In this document: in pieces, positions 47,510-56,528 of the stretch
Layout: each line of letters starts with the position of its first letter
Position numbering within the stretch: position 1 is the first letter of the stretch
NCBI RefSeq assembly: GCF_900292075.1
Contig: NZ_OLMV01000003.1
Location: 558,001 to 622,000, forward strand
From: Microbacterium timonense
Lineage (GTDB): Bacteria > Actinomycetota > Actinomycetes > Actinomycetales > Microbacteriaceae
DNA: 64,000 nucleotides
Direction of reading: 5' to 3'
The notes under the pieces: model-generated
Databases searched by the model: none
Seen by the model: only the letters and a program-made list of their open reading frames with translations
What the model was told of the DNA's origin: nothing
Made by a program: the position numbers and the translations under genes

Positions 47510-48478
47510 ATGCCGAGACTCGCGCGCGTGCGGCCTTTCGTCGATCCCGGCATCCGCCGGGTGAGGTCGGGATCCGGGTTCCGCTATCTCGATGCGAGGG
47601 GCCGCACGCCGGCGCAGCGGCACCTGGAGCGCATCCACAAGCTGGTGATCCCGCCGGCATGGCAGGACGTCTGGATCAGCGAGCGCGCGGACGGGCACAT
47701 CCAGGCGGTGGGTACCGACGACGCCGGGCGGCGCCAGTACATCTATCACCCCGATTGGACGGCCGGACGCGACCGCGGCAAGTTCGCCCGCGCCCTCGCG
47801 CTCGCCGAAGCGCTCCCGCGCGCGCGAGCGCGTGTCACGACGTCGTTGCGACGAGAGGCCCTCGACCGCGAACGGGTGCTCGCCGTCGCTTTCCGGCTGC
47901 TCGACGACGCCGCCCCGCGCATCGGGTCCGAACGTTACCTCGCCGCGCACGGCAGTCGCGGCCTGACCACCCTGCAGCGACGGGATGCCGCGGTCGAGGC
48001 ATCCGTCATCACCTTCGCCTTTCCCGGCAAGAGCGGCAAGCGTCAGCTGCTGCAGATCGACGACGCCGAGCTCGCCGCCGCGATCGAGCTGCTGGCAGCG
48101 GGCCGCCCGCGATCGCCGCTGCTCGCGTGGGACCGCGGCCGCCGACGTGTTCCGCTCACGCCCGCCGAGGTCAACGCCTACGTCCGGGCCCTGACGGGTG
48201 GCCGGTTCACCGCGAAGGACTTCCGCACCCTGCGCGGCACCATCCTGGCCGCCGACGCGCTGGCACGCATCGGCACCGTCGACACCAAGACCGATCTCAA
48301 GCGCGCCGAGGTCCTGGCCGTCCGGGCGACCGCCGAAGCGCTCGGCAACACCCCCTCGGTCGCCCGCGGCTCGTACATCGACCCGCGCGTGTTCGCGCGC
48401 TACCGCGACGGCCATCTGCTCGACCTGTCGAAGACCCCCGAGTCCGCCATTCGCGCCCTGCTGCTGCCCGGCCGCTGA
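47510..48478 (+). CDS. Type IB DNA topoisomerase
   Basis: This enzyme relaxes supercoiled DNA through a 3'-phosphotyrosine link. The 322-residue bacterial form has an N-terminal domain (FRYLDARGRTPAQRHLERIHKLVIPPAW) and a catalytic domain with the pentad region (GKSGKR, FRTLRGT) and tyrosine about 289 in SYIDPRV. The start is ATG 47510 with GGGAG upstream. It lies 55 bp after the Rho-N-like gene. Confidence 0.92.
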   Translation: MPRLARVRPFVDPGIRRVRSGSGFRYLDARGRTPAQRHLERIHKLVIPPAWQDVWISERADGHIQAVGTDDAGRRQYIYHPDWTAGRDRGKFARALALAEALPRARARVTTSLRREALDRERVLAVAFRLLDDAAPRIGSERYLAAHGSRGLTTLQRRDAAVEASVITFAFPGKSGKRQLLQIDDAELAAAIELLAAGRPRSPLLAWDRGRRRVPLTPAEVNAYVRALTGGRFTAKDFRTLRGTILAADALARIGTVDTKTDLKRAEVLAVRATAEALGNTPSVARGSYIDPRVFARYRDGHLLDLSKTPESAIRALLLPGR

Positions 48479-48534
48479 AGGCCGCAGGCGGCGCCGCTTC
48501 CTCGGCGAATCGCAGCCCGGAGTAGCGTGAACGC

Positions 48535-48948
48535 ATGGCCCAGCCCGTCGATCCGCGCGTGCTGGGGCTCACGATCGCCGGGGGTGCGGTGGGCGTGCTC
48601 GCTCGCGGGCTGATCGTGATGCCGATCACCGATCCGGCCGTCGTGCCGTGGGTCACGCTCGCGATCAACGCGGTCGGGTCGCTCCTGCTCGGCGTCATCG
48701 TGGGCTGGCTCGCCGACCGGCACCCGCTCACCCGGTCGTTCCTCGGCACCGGAGTGATGGGCGGCTTCACGACATACAGCGCATTCGCGGTGGCGCTCGC
48801 CGGGTGGGCGGCAACGCCGTGGCTCGCCGCCGGGCTGGCGGCGGCATCCGTCCTCGCGGGCGTCGCCGGAGCCATCGCCGGCCTCTTCCTCGGACGCCGC
48901 ATCGCCGACGTGCCCGGCGAGGTCGAGGCAGTGGAGGACGCCCAGTGA
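48535..48948 (+). CDS. crcB: Fluoride channel subunit CrcB/Fluc (first)
   Basis: Fluc proteins are dual-topology F- channels protecting against fluoride. This 137-residue protein has four helices, the NAVGSLLLG motif on helix 2 and GVMGGFTTYSAF on helix 3. It overlaps the second copy (GTGA). Gram-positives with paired crcB genes build an antiparallel heterodimer. No fluoride riboswitch is visible upstream. Confidence 0.92.
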   Translation: MAQPVDPRVLGLTIAGGAVGVLARGLIVMPITDPAVVPWVTLAINAVGSLLLGVIVGWLADRHPLTRSFLGTGVMGGFTTYSAFAVALAGWAATPWLAAGLAAASVLAGVAGAIAGLFLGRRIADVPGEVEAVEDAQ

Positions 48949-49319
48949 CCCGGTGGCTGCTGGCGGCCGCGCTCGCCGGCGGCGCCGGGGCGGGGCTGCG
49001 CTACCTCGTGGATCGCCTCGTCACGCCGCGCGGGGCGCGCTTTCCCTGGGGCATCTTCGTCGTCAACGTGTCGGGCTCCTTCGCGCTGGGCCTGCTGACG
49101 GGCCTGGGCGCGGCGGTGGCGCCGGAGTGGTCGATGACGCTCGGGCTCGGCCTCTTGGGCGGGTATACGACCTTCAGCACCGTCTCCGTCGAGACCGTGC
49201 TCCTCGCTCAGCGCCGTCGCCGGCGGGATGCCGTGCTCAACCTGTTCGGAACGCTCGTGGCCGCCGCCGCCGCGGCCGGTGTCGGGCTGCTGCTGGGTGG
49301 CGCGCTCACGGCCGGGTGA
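48945..49319 (+). CDS. crcB: Fluoride channel subunit CrcB/Fluc (second)
   Basis: This 124-residue partner subunit has NVSGSFALG and GLLGGYTTFST, which match the Fluc pore motifs. The start is GTG 48945 inside the stop of the first copy. The two proteins are distinct enough to be the two halves of a heterodimer rather than a recent duplication. Confidence 0.92.
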   Translation: MTRWLLAAALAGGAGAGLRYLVDRLVTPRGARFPWGIFVVNVSGSFALGLLTGLGAAVAPEWSMTLGLGLLGGYTTFSTVSVETVLLAQRRRRRDAVLNLFGTLVAAAAAAGVGLLLGGALTAG

Positions 49320-49369
49320 GGTGCCCGCGCTCAGGCGGTTCACATGAGAACCGCATGAAATACTGACAT

Positions 49370-49387
49370 CGATACATCTCCGTATCG
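49370..49387. promoter_or_regulatory. Palindrome CGATAC-N6-GTATCG upstream of the RND gene
   Basis: The arms 49370-49375 and 49382-49387 lie in the otherwise unremarkable 155-bp gap before the RND exporter gene. They could be a TetR-type operator. No regulator gene is adjacent, so this is only suggestive. Confidence 0.4.
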
Positions 49388-49474
49388 TGCGGGTTCACCG
49401 CCGGGTCGCGCCTCTCCGCGCGAAGCGGGGGACCGAGACCGCCCCTTGCCACACTTCACCCAGCGAAGGCATCC

Positions 49475-52400
49475 GTGTCCAACCTCGCCGTCCTGAGTCT
49501 CAAGAACCGCGCGCTCATCGCGCTCATCACGATCGTCGCCGCCATCTTCGGCGGGCTTGCGCTGACCAACCTCAAACAGGAGCTCATCCCCTCGATCGAG
49601 TTCCCGGCGCTGATCGTCGTCTCGACGTATCCGGGCGCCTCGCCCGAGGTGGTCAGCAACGACGTGTCGGTGCCGATCGAGACCGCGGTCCAGGGCATTC
49701 CGGGGCTCGAGTCGACGACCGCGACGAGCACGACGAACGCCTCGATCGTGCAGGCGTCCTTCACCTACGGCACCGATCTCGCGACGGCCGAGCAGAAGAT
49801 GACGCAGGCCATCAACCGCATCAAGAGTCAGTTGCCCGACGGCGTCGACCCGAACGTCATCTCCGCGAGCATCGATGACTTCCCGGTGATCCAGCTGGCG
49901 GTCACCGGCTACGACGACGAGGCGACGATCCAGGCGCAGCTCGAGGCATCGGTCATCCCGGATCTCGAGGATGTCGCGGGCGTCAACGCCGCGGAGATCG
50001 TCGGCGGAGTGGGCCAACGGGTCACGATCACCCCGGACCAGGCGGCGCTGGCCGAGGCGGGATACACCCAGCAGGCGATCCGTGACGCACTCGACCAGAA
50101 CGGCGTGCTGTTCCCGGGCGGTGAGATCACCGAGGGCGACGAGACGCTCACGGTGCAGACCGGCGCGAAGATCTCGTCGGTCGACGAGATCGCGGCGCTG
50201 CCCCTGGTGCCGTCGACCGCCGACCAGTTCATCACCGGTCCGAAGAGCATCGGGGATGTCGCCACCGTCGTCGAAGAGGCCGACCCCGTCACGACGATCT
50301 CGCGCGTCAACGGAGAGCCGGCGCTCACGATCGCGGTGACGAAGCTGCCCGCGGCCAACACGGTCGACGTGTCGCGCGGGGTGCTCGAGGTGCTGCCGGA
50401 GCTGGAGAAGAAGCTCGACGGCGCCGAGTTCAAGGTCGTGTTCGACCAGGCGCCCTACATCCAGGAGTCGATCGACACCCTCGCGAAGGAGGGGCTGCTC
50501 GGCCTCGTCTTCGCGGTGATCGTGATCTTCATCTTCCTGCTGTCGGTCCGCTCGACCCTGGTCGCGGCGATCTCGATCCCGACCAGCATCCTCATCACGT
50601 TCATCGGACTGCAGGCGTTCGGCTACTCGCTGAACATCCTGACCCTCGGCGCGATCACGATCGCGATCGGGCGCGTGGTCGACGACTCCATCGTCGTGAT
50701 CGAGAACATCAAGAGGCATTACGTCGGCGACGCCGACAAGGGCGCCTCCATCCGCCGGGCGGTGCGCGAGGTGGCCTCGGCCATCACCGCGTCGACGATC
50801 GTGACCGTCGCGGTGTTCCTGCCGATCGCGTTCGTCGGCGACGTCACGGGCGAGCTGTTCCGCCCGTTCGCGATGACCGTGACCATCGCCATGACCGCAT
50901 CGCTGTTCGTGGCGCTCACGATCGTGCCGGTGCTCGCGTACTGGTTCCTCAAGCCCGGCAAGCCGATCCTGGATGCCGAGGGCGTCGCGGTCGATCCGGA
51001 GGACGCAGCCGCGCCGCCGAGCCGCCTGCAGAGGTCGTATCTGCCGATCCTCCGCTGGACGCTCAAGCACTCGTGGATCACCCTGGTGCTCGCCGTGCTC
51101 GTGCTCGTCGGCACGATCGCCGCGGCGCCGTTCATGAAGACGAACTTCCTCGGCGACTCCGGCCAGAACACGTTCACGATGACCCAGGACATCGGCCCGG
51201 CGCCTTCCCTCGAGGCCGAGAGCGCCGCGGCGGAGCAGGTCGAGGAGGTGCTCCTCGGTATCGACGGCATCGAGACCGTGCAGGTCTCGATCGGCTCGAG
51301 CGGCTCGGCTCTGCGCGACGCCTTCTCGGGCGGCGGCAGCGGCATCACTTACTCGATCACCACCGACCCCGGGGCCGACCAGGTGGCCCTCCGGGAAGAG
51401 GTGCAGAAGGCGGTCGCCGACCTCGACGACGCGGGCGAGATCTCGGTGGCTGCGGGTGGCGGCGGGTTCGGCTCGACCGACATCGCCATCGACGTCACGG
51501 CACCGGACTCGTCGACACTGCAGGACGCGACGGATGCTGTCATCTCGGCCGTCGAGGGAGCCGACGGCGTGGGCCAGGTGACGAGCAATCTGTCGGCCTC
51601 GCTGCCGTACATCGCCGTGACCGTGGACCGTGACAAGGCCGCGGAGCTCGGCCTCTCGGAGGTCGCGGTCGGCGCGCTGGTGTCGAACACGATGCAGCCG
51701 CAGTCGATCGGCACGGTCGAGATCGACGACACGGCCCTCACCGTCTACCTCGCGGCGTCCGAGACGCCGGCGTCGATCGACGACCTGCGCCGGCTGCAGG
51801 TGCCGAGCGCCACCGGCCCGATCCCGCTCGAGCAGGTCGCGACCGTCGAGGAGAGTGAAGGCCCGACCTCGATCACCACGGAGGGCGGGCAGCGCACGTC
51901 CACGGTCACGGTGACCCCGTCGACCGACGATCTGCAGACCGCCACGGCTTCGGTCACGACGGCGCTCGCCGACGCCGACCTGCCCGCGGCAGCCGACGCC
52001 GCCCTCGGCGGGGTCGTCACACAGCAGCAGGACGCGTTCTCGCAGCTGGGCCTGGCGCTGCTGGCCGCGATCCTCATCGTCTACATCGTGATGGTGGCCA
52101 CCTTCAAGTCGCTGCGTCAGCCGCTGCTGCTGCTGGTCTCGGTGCCGTTCGCCGCGACCGGCGCGATCCTGCTGCAGATCGTCACGGGCGTGCCGCTCGG
52201 TGTCGCGTCGCTCATCGGCGTGCTGATGCTCATCGGCATCGTGGTGACAAACGCGATCGTGCTCGTGGACCTCGTGAACCAGTACCGCGAGAAGGGCCTG
52301 TCGGCGCACGACGCCACGGTCGCGGGCGGCTCGCGCCGACTCCGTCCGATTCTCATGACGGCACTGGCGACGATCTTCGCGCTGACGCCCATGGCGCTCG

Positions 52401-53260
52401 GCATCACCGGACAGGGCGGATTCATCTCGCAGCCGCTGGCCATCGTCGTCATCGGCGGTCTGGTGTCGTCGACGGTGCTGACGCTGCTGGTGCTCCCGAC
52501 CCTCTACAACCTCGTGGAGGGGGCGAAGGAGCGCCGCACCGCACGTCGCCACGGGGGTGACGACAACGACGGACCCGGCGGTTCCGGCGGCGCTGGCGCC
52601 GATGGTCCGCGCGGCGGGACGGATGCCGAGGCCGCGGGCGTGCTCGTCGGTGCGGGCGCCGGTGCCGGCGTCGCGGCGGGCGGGTCGGTCCCGGTGTTCG
52701 AGACGCGGCGTGCGCGGCGGCAGCGGGAGGCCGCCACCGGTTCCATCGCCGTCGCGAGCGCCGACGTCGCCGTCCCCGCGATCGAGGAGGGCCCCGACGT
52801 CGAGGTCTCCGCCTCCGAGCCCGCTCCGGCGGGGGCCGTCGCTGAGCCGGCTGTCGCCGAAGCCGCGCCCGACGCGGCGCCTGGTGCTGTCACCGACGCG
52901 AGCACCGATGTCGCCGCGGACGCCCAGGCGGTCGCTTCGGAAGCGACCGCTTCCGAGGAGGTGGCGTCTGTGGGATCAGAGGACGTGGCATCGAGGGAGG
53001 CAGAGTCGCCAGACGTGAGCGCGCCCGACGAGGTCGTGGGCGATGGCAGCTCTCGACCAGGACATGGTGAGGGCGAAGCTCGCTCCGAGCGTGAGCACGG
53101 CGGGGAGACGCAGAATCCCGCCGAACCGGATGCGGCAGTCGTGGCTGAACCGGGTCAGGAAGCGAACGTGCCCGCCGAGACGGCCGCGGCTGAACCCGAG
53201 GCGCCGGCCGGGGCCGCCGAGGCCGAACCCGACACGCCCGACGGTCGCCTCGAGGCGTAG
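49475..53260 (+). CDS. RND-family efflux transporter with long C-terminal tail
   Basis: This 1261-residue HAE1/SwrC-type RND exporter is driven by the proton gradient. It begins LKNRALIALITIVAAIFGGLALTNLKQELIPSIEFP, has the two large extracytoplasmic loops, the RND helix 4 region (TLGAITIAIGRVVDDSIVVIENI) with paired Asp residues, and a second set of six helices ending near residue 1020. The final about 230 residues form an Ala/Glu/Val-rich disordered tail. No membrane fusion or outer-membrane partner is nearby, as expected in a Gram-positive. The start is GTG 49475. Confidence 0.9.
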   Translation: MSNLAVLSLKNRALIALITIVAAIFGGLALTNLKQELIPSIEFPALIVVSTYPGASPEVVSNDVSVPIETAVQGIPGLESTTATSTTNASIVQASFTYGTDLATAEQKMTQAINRIKSQLPDGVDPNVISASIDDFPVIQLAVTGYDDEATIQAQLEASVIPDLEDVAGVNAAEIVGGVGQRVTITPDQAALAEAGYTQQAIRDALDQNGVLFPGGEITEGDETLTVQTGAKISSVDEIAALPLVPSTADQFITGPKSIGDVATVVEEADPVTTISRVNGEPALTIAVTKLPAANTVDVSRGVLEVLPELEKKLDGAEFKVVFDQAPYIQESIDTLAKEGLLGLVFAVIVIFIFLLSVRSTLVAAISIPTSILITFIGLQAFGYSLNILTLGAITIAIGRVVDDSIVVIENIKRHYVGDADKGASIRRAVREVASAITASTIVTVAVFLPIAFVGDVTGELFRPFAMTVTIAMTASLFVALTIVPVLAYWFLKPGKPILDAEGVAVDPEDAAAPPSRLQRSYLPILRWTLKHSWITLVLAVLVLVGTIAAAPFMKTNFLGDSGQNTFTMTQDIGPAPSLEAESAAAEQVEEVLLGIDGIETVQVSIGSSGSALRDAFSGGGSGITYSITTDPGADQVALREEVQKAVADLDDAGEISVAAGGGGFGSTDIAIDVTAPDSSTLQDATDAVISAVEGADGVGQVTSNLSASLPYIAVTVDRDKAAELGLSEVAVGALVSNTMQPQSIGTVEIDDTALTVYLAASETPASIDDLRRLQVPSATGPIPLEQVATVEESEGPTSITTEGGQRTSTVTVTPSTDDLQTATASVTTALADADLPAAADAALGGVVTQQQDAFSQLGLALLAAILIVYIVMVATFKSLRQPLLLLVSVPFAATGAILLQIVTGVPLGVASLIGVLMLIGIVVTNAIVLVDLVNQYREKGLSAHDATVAGGSRRLRPILMTALATIFALTPMALGITGQGGFISQPLAIVVIGGLVSSTVLTLLVLPTLYNLVEGAKERRTARRHGGDDNDGPGGSGGAGADGPRGGTDAEAAGVLVGAGAGAGVAAGGSVPVFETRRARRQREAATGSIAVASADVAVPAIEEGPDVEVSASEPAPAGAVAEPAVAEAAPDAAPGAVTDASTDVAADAQAVASEATASEEVASVGSEDVASREAESPDVSAPDEVVGDGSSRPGHGEGEARSEREHGGETQNPAEPDAAVVAEPGQEANVPAETAAAEPEAPAGAAEAEPDTPDGRLEA

Positions 53261-53311
53261 TGCGACCCACCCTCGAGGGCAGGTCGGAGGGCGGGCTGAT
53301 CCTCCCCGATG

Positions 53312-53776
53312 TCAGAGAAGTTTGATGAGGAATTCGCTCGTCTCGGTAGCCCGTCGTTCCACGCCGGCGCTGTCGACATACGTGTAGGTCACCGTCTGTT
53401 GTTCGCCGGTCGCGCGGTATCCCAGTCGTTCATAAAGGCGGCGGGCTTCCAGGTTGTCGAGACCGACGGCGAGGCGCAAGACCCGAGCCCGCGAGACTGT
53501 CCGCTCAGCCGCGAGAAGGAGCTGGGTTCCGTAGCCGCGGCCGCGGTATGGCGGCAGGACGTGGAGGTTCCGCAGTTCGACCGGATCCGTCCACACGAGC
53601 TCGACCAGACCGACCGGGAGAGCACCCGCGAACCCGATGAGCGTGGTCCCGGTGGTTGCCTCGCGCGCCGCCAGGAGCGGTCGTACGATGCTCCCCCACG
53701 AGGGGGACGCATCCGTGAGCAGTGACGCATCACCCGGCTGAATCTCGCGGACAGATAGCTGGTCCCCGCTCGTCAC
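53312..53776 (-). CDS. GNAT-family N-acetyltransferase
   Basis: This 154-residue acetyltransferase has the acetyl-CoA motif PPYRGRGYGTQLLLAAER and the terminal LERLGYRATGEQ region. The substrate is unknown. GTG 53776 starts at the family boundary (LSVREIQPGDAS). A strong terminator hairpin separates it from the PLD-N gene upstream, so it probably has its own promoter. Confidence 0.88.
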   Translation of the reverse strand: MTSGDQLSVREIQPGDASLLTDASPSWGSIVRPLLAAREATTGTTLIGFAGALPVGLVELVWTDPVELRNLHVLPPYRGRGYGTQLLLAAERTVSRARVLRLAVGLDNLEARRLYERLGYRATGEQQTVTYTYVDSAGVERRATETSEFLIKLL

Positions 53777-53786
53777 ATGGCCATTC

Positions 53787-53812
53787 TGCCCCCGCGGGTA
53801 CGCGCGGGGGCA
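53787..53812 (-). terminator. Strong 10-bp hairpin after the PLD-N gene
   Basis: TGCCCCCGCG pairs perfectly with CGCGGGGGCA across a 6-base loop. It lies just before the GNAT start and after the end of the ArsR-led operon, so it ends that operon. Confidence 0.7.
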
Positions 53813-53865
53813 CGCGGTCCACTGCACGGCGCCGGCACGTGGGCATGGTGCGGGGCCGGGCGGTG

Positions 53866-54105
53866 TCAGCCGTTCTCGTCGGCGGGGGCTGTGCGGCGGC
53901 CGATCGTCAGCCAGGCGATGGGGCCGAGCACGGGAACCAGCAGCACGACCAGGGTCCACAGCAACCCCTGGGACGGCGTCAGCCTCCGCGCCGAACGGGC
54001 GAGAAGGATGAGCGCCAGTACGGTCAAAGCGATCGCGACCGCGGTGAGCATCGACCACGTGACGTCGTAGCCGGTGGGCAGCAGTGGGTTGTGCACGTCG
54101 GTCAT
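53866..54105 (-). CDS. Small PLD-N-type membrane protein
   Basis: This 79-residue protein has two membrane helices. The second one ends GPIAWLTIGRR, matching the phospholipase D-nuclease N-terminal (PLDc_N) family of small membrane anchors. It lies 9 bp after the SRPBCC gene and is the last gene of the ArsR-led operon. Its function is unknown. Confidence 0.82.
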   Translation of the reverse strand: MTDVHNPLLPTGYDVTWSMLTAVAIALTVLALILLARSARRLTPSQGLLWTLVVLLVPVLGPIAWLTIGRRTAPADENG

Positions 54106-54114
54106 GGTTCCAAC

Positions 54115-54588
54115 CTACGACGGTGCTGAGCCGAGATGGCGGCCCAGTGCCTCGAGCAGGCCACGCGAGCCCTCTTCGCGCCGGGGCGCGTCGGTCCAGA
54201 AGCGGTCGAAGAAGGCGCCGTGCTCGGTGTGCGTCAGCCGCGTCCCCTCGGGGATCGGTTCGAACTCGAACGACGCCAGCGATGTCGACATGTGGATTCC
54301 GTCGAGCCACATGTCGTACGTCGTGACGATGCGGACGTTCTCGACGATGTCGGTATACACCGCCTCGTATCGCGACAGCGGACCGCCGTGGAACTGCGCC
54401 TCGTCGATGTCGCGGCCTCCGACGCGGAAGTCGAACACCCACTCGCGGGGCTCGAACGCGTCACCGTCGCCGAACCAGCTGCGCTTCTCGTTCTCGTCGG
54501 CGAACGCGCGCCACACCTTCTCGACGGGCACGGGATAGTCGCGCGTCAGGGTGAAGCCGGCGTGGGCGATGCGATGCTCGATCGTCAT
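54115..54588 (-). CDS. SRPBCC / AHSA1-type protein
   Basis: This 157-residue START-like (AHSA1) protein has the typical LTRDYPVPVEKVWRAFADENEKRSWFG start and the late LTHTEHGAFFD segment. Such proteins usually pair with ArsR regulators in actinobacteria, as here. The ligand is unknown. It lies 10 bp after the DHFR-like gene. Confidence 0.9.
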   Translation of the reverse strand: MTIEHRIAHAGFTLTRDYPVPVEKVWRAFADENEKRSWFGDGDAFEPREWVFDFRVGGRDIDEAQFHGGPLSRYEAVYTDIVENVRIVTTYDMWLDGIHMSTSLASFEFEPIPEGTRLTHTEHGAFFDRFWTDAPRREEGSRGLLEALGRHLGSAPS

Positions 54589-54598
54589 GGCGCAGCTC

Positions 54599-55246
54599 CT
54601 AACGGGTGAAGGTGACGTGGATGGTGCCGCTCTCGGCGACTTCCGTCGTCACATCGTGGGTGTGCTCCAGACCCCGAAGTCCGTCCCACACGCGGTTGCC
54701 GCGGGTGAGGATGATCGGCGCGACGGCGACGTGCAGGTCGTCGACGAGTCCGGCGTGCAGGAACTCCTGGGCGGTGCGCACGCCGCCGCCGACACGGACG
54801 TCGAGCCCGGCCGCAGCGGTGGTCGCCTCGGCGAGGACGTCCTCGATCGCGCCGCTGCGGAAATGGAAGATCGTGCCGCCCGCCATCTCGATGGAGGGCC
54901 GCGGAGCCGAGTGCGTGAGCACGTAGACGGGGTAGCCGAAGGGAGGCCGGTCGCCCCACCAGCCCTTCCAGTCGGGGTCGTCGGGGAACGCGTGCAGACC
55001 GAACATGGCGGCCCCGAGGATCTCGGCCCCGGTGCCCGAGAAGAACCTCGAGGCGTACGCGTCGTCGATGCCGGTCGTTCCCGCGCCGCTCGTGTCGCCG
55101 AGAACCTTCTCCCGGAACGTCCGGGTGGCGGCGTACGCCGCGGTGAGCGGACCCCAGTCCTCGCCCATGGGGTTGTCGGCCGACGGGTCGGGGGCGGCGG
55201 TGTATCCGTCGAGGGACGAGAACAGGTCGACGCGGACGCGGGTCAT
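54599..55246 (-). CDS. RibD C-terminal / dihydrofolate reductase family protein
   Basis: This 215-residue reductase of the RibD-C/DHFR-like superfamily starts RVDLFSSLDGYTA and contains FGYPVYVLTHSAP, a GGGVRTAQEFL nucleotide-binding turn and AVAPIILTRGNRVWDGL. It is likely an NADPH-dependent oxidoreductase of unknown substrate, not the folate enzyme. It follows arsR by 1 bp. Confidence 0.88.
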   Translation of the reverse strand: MTRVRVDLFSSLDGYTAAPDPSADNPMGEDWGPLTAAYAATRTFREKVLGDTSGAGTTGIDDAYASRFFSGTGAEILGAAMFGLHAFPDDPDWKGWWGDRPPFGYPVYVLTHSAPRPSIEMAGGTIFHFRSGAIEDVLAEATTAAAGLDVRVGGGVRTAQEFLHAGLVDDLHVAVAPIILTRGNRVWDGLRGLEHTHDVTTEVAESGTIHVTFTR

Positions 55247-55247
55247 G

Positions 55248-55586
55248 CTAGGACTCCTTGGATGTTGCGCGGGACAGATGGATGCCGAGGCGGTCGGCCT
55301 GCCGTTCGGCCGGGGTTCGCTGCTCCCCGAGCCAGAGATGAAGCACGTCCAGACCGCCCGGCCGCAGCGTCACCGTGCGCACACGGCCGTGCTTGCTCGA
55401 CGTGATCAGCCGGGCATCCTCGAGCACGCGGAGGTGCTGGAGGAACGAGGGCAGCGCCATCGCGAACGGCGCCGCGAGCTCGGAGACGACGGCCGGGGAC
55501 TTCGCCAAGCGCTCGATGACCGCCCGGCGAGTGGGATCCGCGAGGGCGCGGAGCACCGCGTCGACCTCGGCGGAATAGTTAGGCAC
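55248..55586 (-). CDS. ArsR-family regulator, autoregulated
   Basis: This 112-residue winged-helix repressor (VLRALADPTRRAVIERLAKSPAVVSELAAPFAMALPSFLQHLRVLEDARLI) belongs to the AHSA1-associated type without the metal-binding cysteines of ArsR proper. Its GTG start at 55586 is at the exact centre of a 32-bp perfect palindrome. TTGACG and AATAGT place the transcription start at or next to this GTG, so the message is probably leaderless. Confidence 0.9.
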   Translation of the reverse strand: MPNYSAEVDAVLRALADPTRRAVIERLAKSPAVVSELAAPFAMALPSFLQHLRVLEDARLITSSKHGRVRTVTLRPGGLDVLHLWLGEQRTPAERQADRLGIHLSRATSKES

Positions 55587-55602
55587 GTGCCTAACTATTC
55601 CG
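55571..55602. promoter_or_regulatory. 32-bp perfect palindrome covering the arsR -10 and start codon
   Basis: Positions 55571-55602 read identically on both strands, centred at 55586/55587, with core TTAGGCACGTGCCTAA. The arsR -35 TTGACG lies at 55622-55617, a 17-bp spacer follows, and the -10 AATAGT (55599-55594) lies inside the palindrome. Binding by ArsR would block both the promoter and the start region. Confidence 0.85.
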
Positions 55603-55644
55603 CTTAAGCCGCCAGGCGTCAACCGCGGCCGCGTCCATGAGACG

Positions 55645-56511
55645 ATGCTCGAGATGGACACCGCCGCCCTCGACGAACTGCGCGAACTGCGGGCTCGCGC
55701 GTACGGCCCCGATGCCGACATCGACCAGGACCCGGTCGCATTGCGCCGGCTCCATGAGCTGGAGACGCTGCACGCAGGGCCGGTGCCGAGCCGGCCGCAG
55801 CCTGACGACGCCAGCGGGCCAGAGTGGGAACCGGCGCCGGACGCCGAGCCGCCCTCGTCGCAGGACGGCGATTCCGCGCGGCTGCCAGGGTTTGCGAAGG
55901 GCGGCGCTGAGAGCAACCAGGGGACCACGGGCTCGGAGACGGAGCCGCAGGGCGGTGACGAGGGGACGGCCCCCGCGGATGCCGCACGGCGTCGCCGAAC
56001 GCGACGGGTTTCACCCACCGGGGTTCTCTGGGCTCTGTCTGTGCTCGCCGCGGCAGCGCTGGCTGCCGGAGGCACCTACGCCGTGATGCGCATGCCCCCG
56101 GTCCCGGTCTCCAGTGGCGCGCCGCAGATCGCGACCCTCGAGCCCGATCCCCTGGCCACCGTCCCGGCCGGCTGGATGGGCGCGGGTCCCAGCTCCGACG
56201 TGTTCGAGTTCTACGGCTTGACGCTCTTCCAGACCGCCAGCGGCTTCGCCGGCTACGGCCGCGATTGCCTCGCCGTCATGGCCACCGAGCAGCTTCCCGA
56301 GGAGGACTCCGACTCGAACACGTGGTCGTACCAGGGAAACCTCTACGGGGGATGTCGCGCCGGCGGATTTCCCGCCGTCGTGCAGTTCGAGATCGGCAGC
56401 GACGCGCCGGAAGCGCTGAGCTCGCGCTTCGGCGACGGCAACGCGCTCCAGTTCGTCTACGACGGCGAGCGGATCGGCGTGTACCTCGACACGCGGTCAG
56501 CGCGGTCCTGA
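55645..56511 (+). CDS. Membrane-anchored protein of unknown function
   Basis: This 288-residue protein has an N-terminal helical segment (ELRELRARAYGPDADI), an acidic/Pro-rich region, one membrane helix (about 133-155) and an extracytoplasmic domain with GYGRDCLAVM and YGGCRAGGFP (two conserved-looking cysteines). I recognise no catalytic motif. The start may be ATG 55645 or 55654. It is divergent from arsR. Confidence 0.78.
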   Translation: MLEMDTAALDELRELRARAYGPDADIDQDPVALRRLHELETLHAGPVPSRPQPDDASGPEWEPAPDAEPPSSQDGDSARLPGFAKGGAESNQGTTGSETEPQGGDEGTAPADAARRRRTRRVSPTGVLWALSVLAAAALAAGGTYAVMRMPPVPVSSGAPQIATLEPDPLATVPAGWMGAGPSSDVFEFYGLTLFQTASGFAGYGRDCLAVMATEQLPEEDSDSNTWSYQGNLYGGCRAGGFPAVVQFEIGSDAPEALSSRFGDGNALQFVYDGERIGVYLDTRSARS

Positions 56512-56528
56512 ACGGCCGCCTCCGTCGC

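Noticed and set aside
48479..48534. Possible fluoride riboswitch before crcB
   Set aside because: The gap is only 56 bp and lacks the pseudoknot-forming motif of the crcB class.
49340..52552. A 1070-codon open frame on the minus strand
   Set aside because: It is the antisense shadow of the RND exporter and reads as Arg/Asp/His-rich sequence with no fold.
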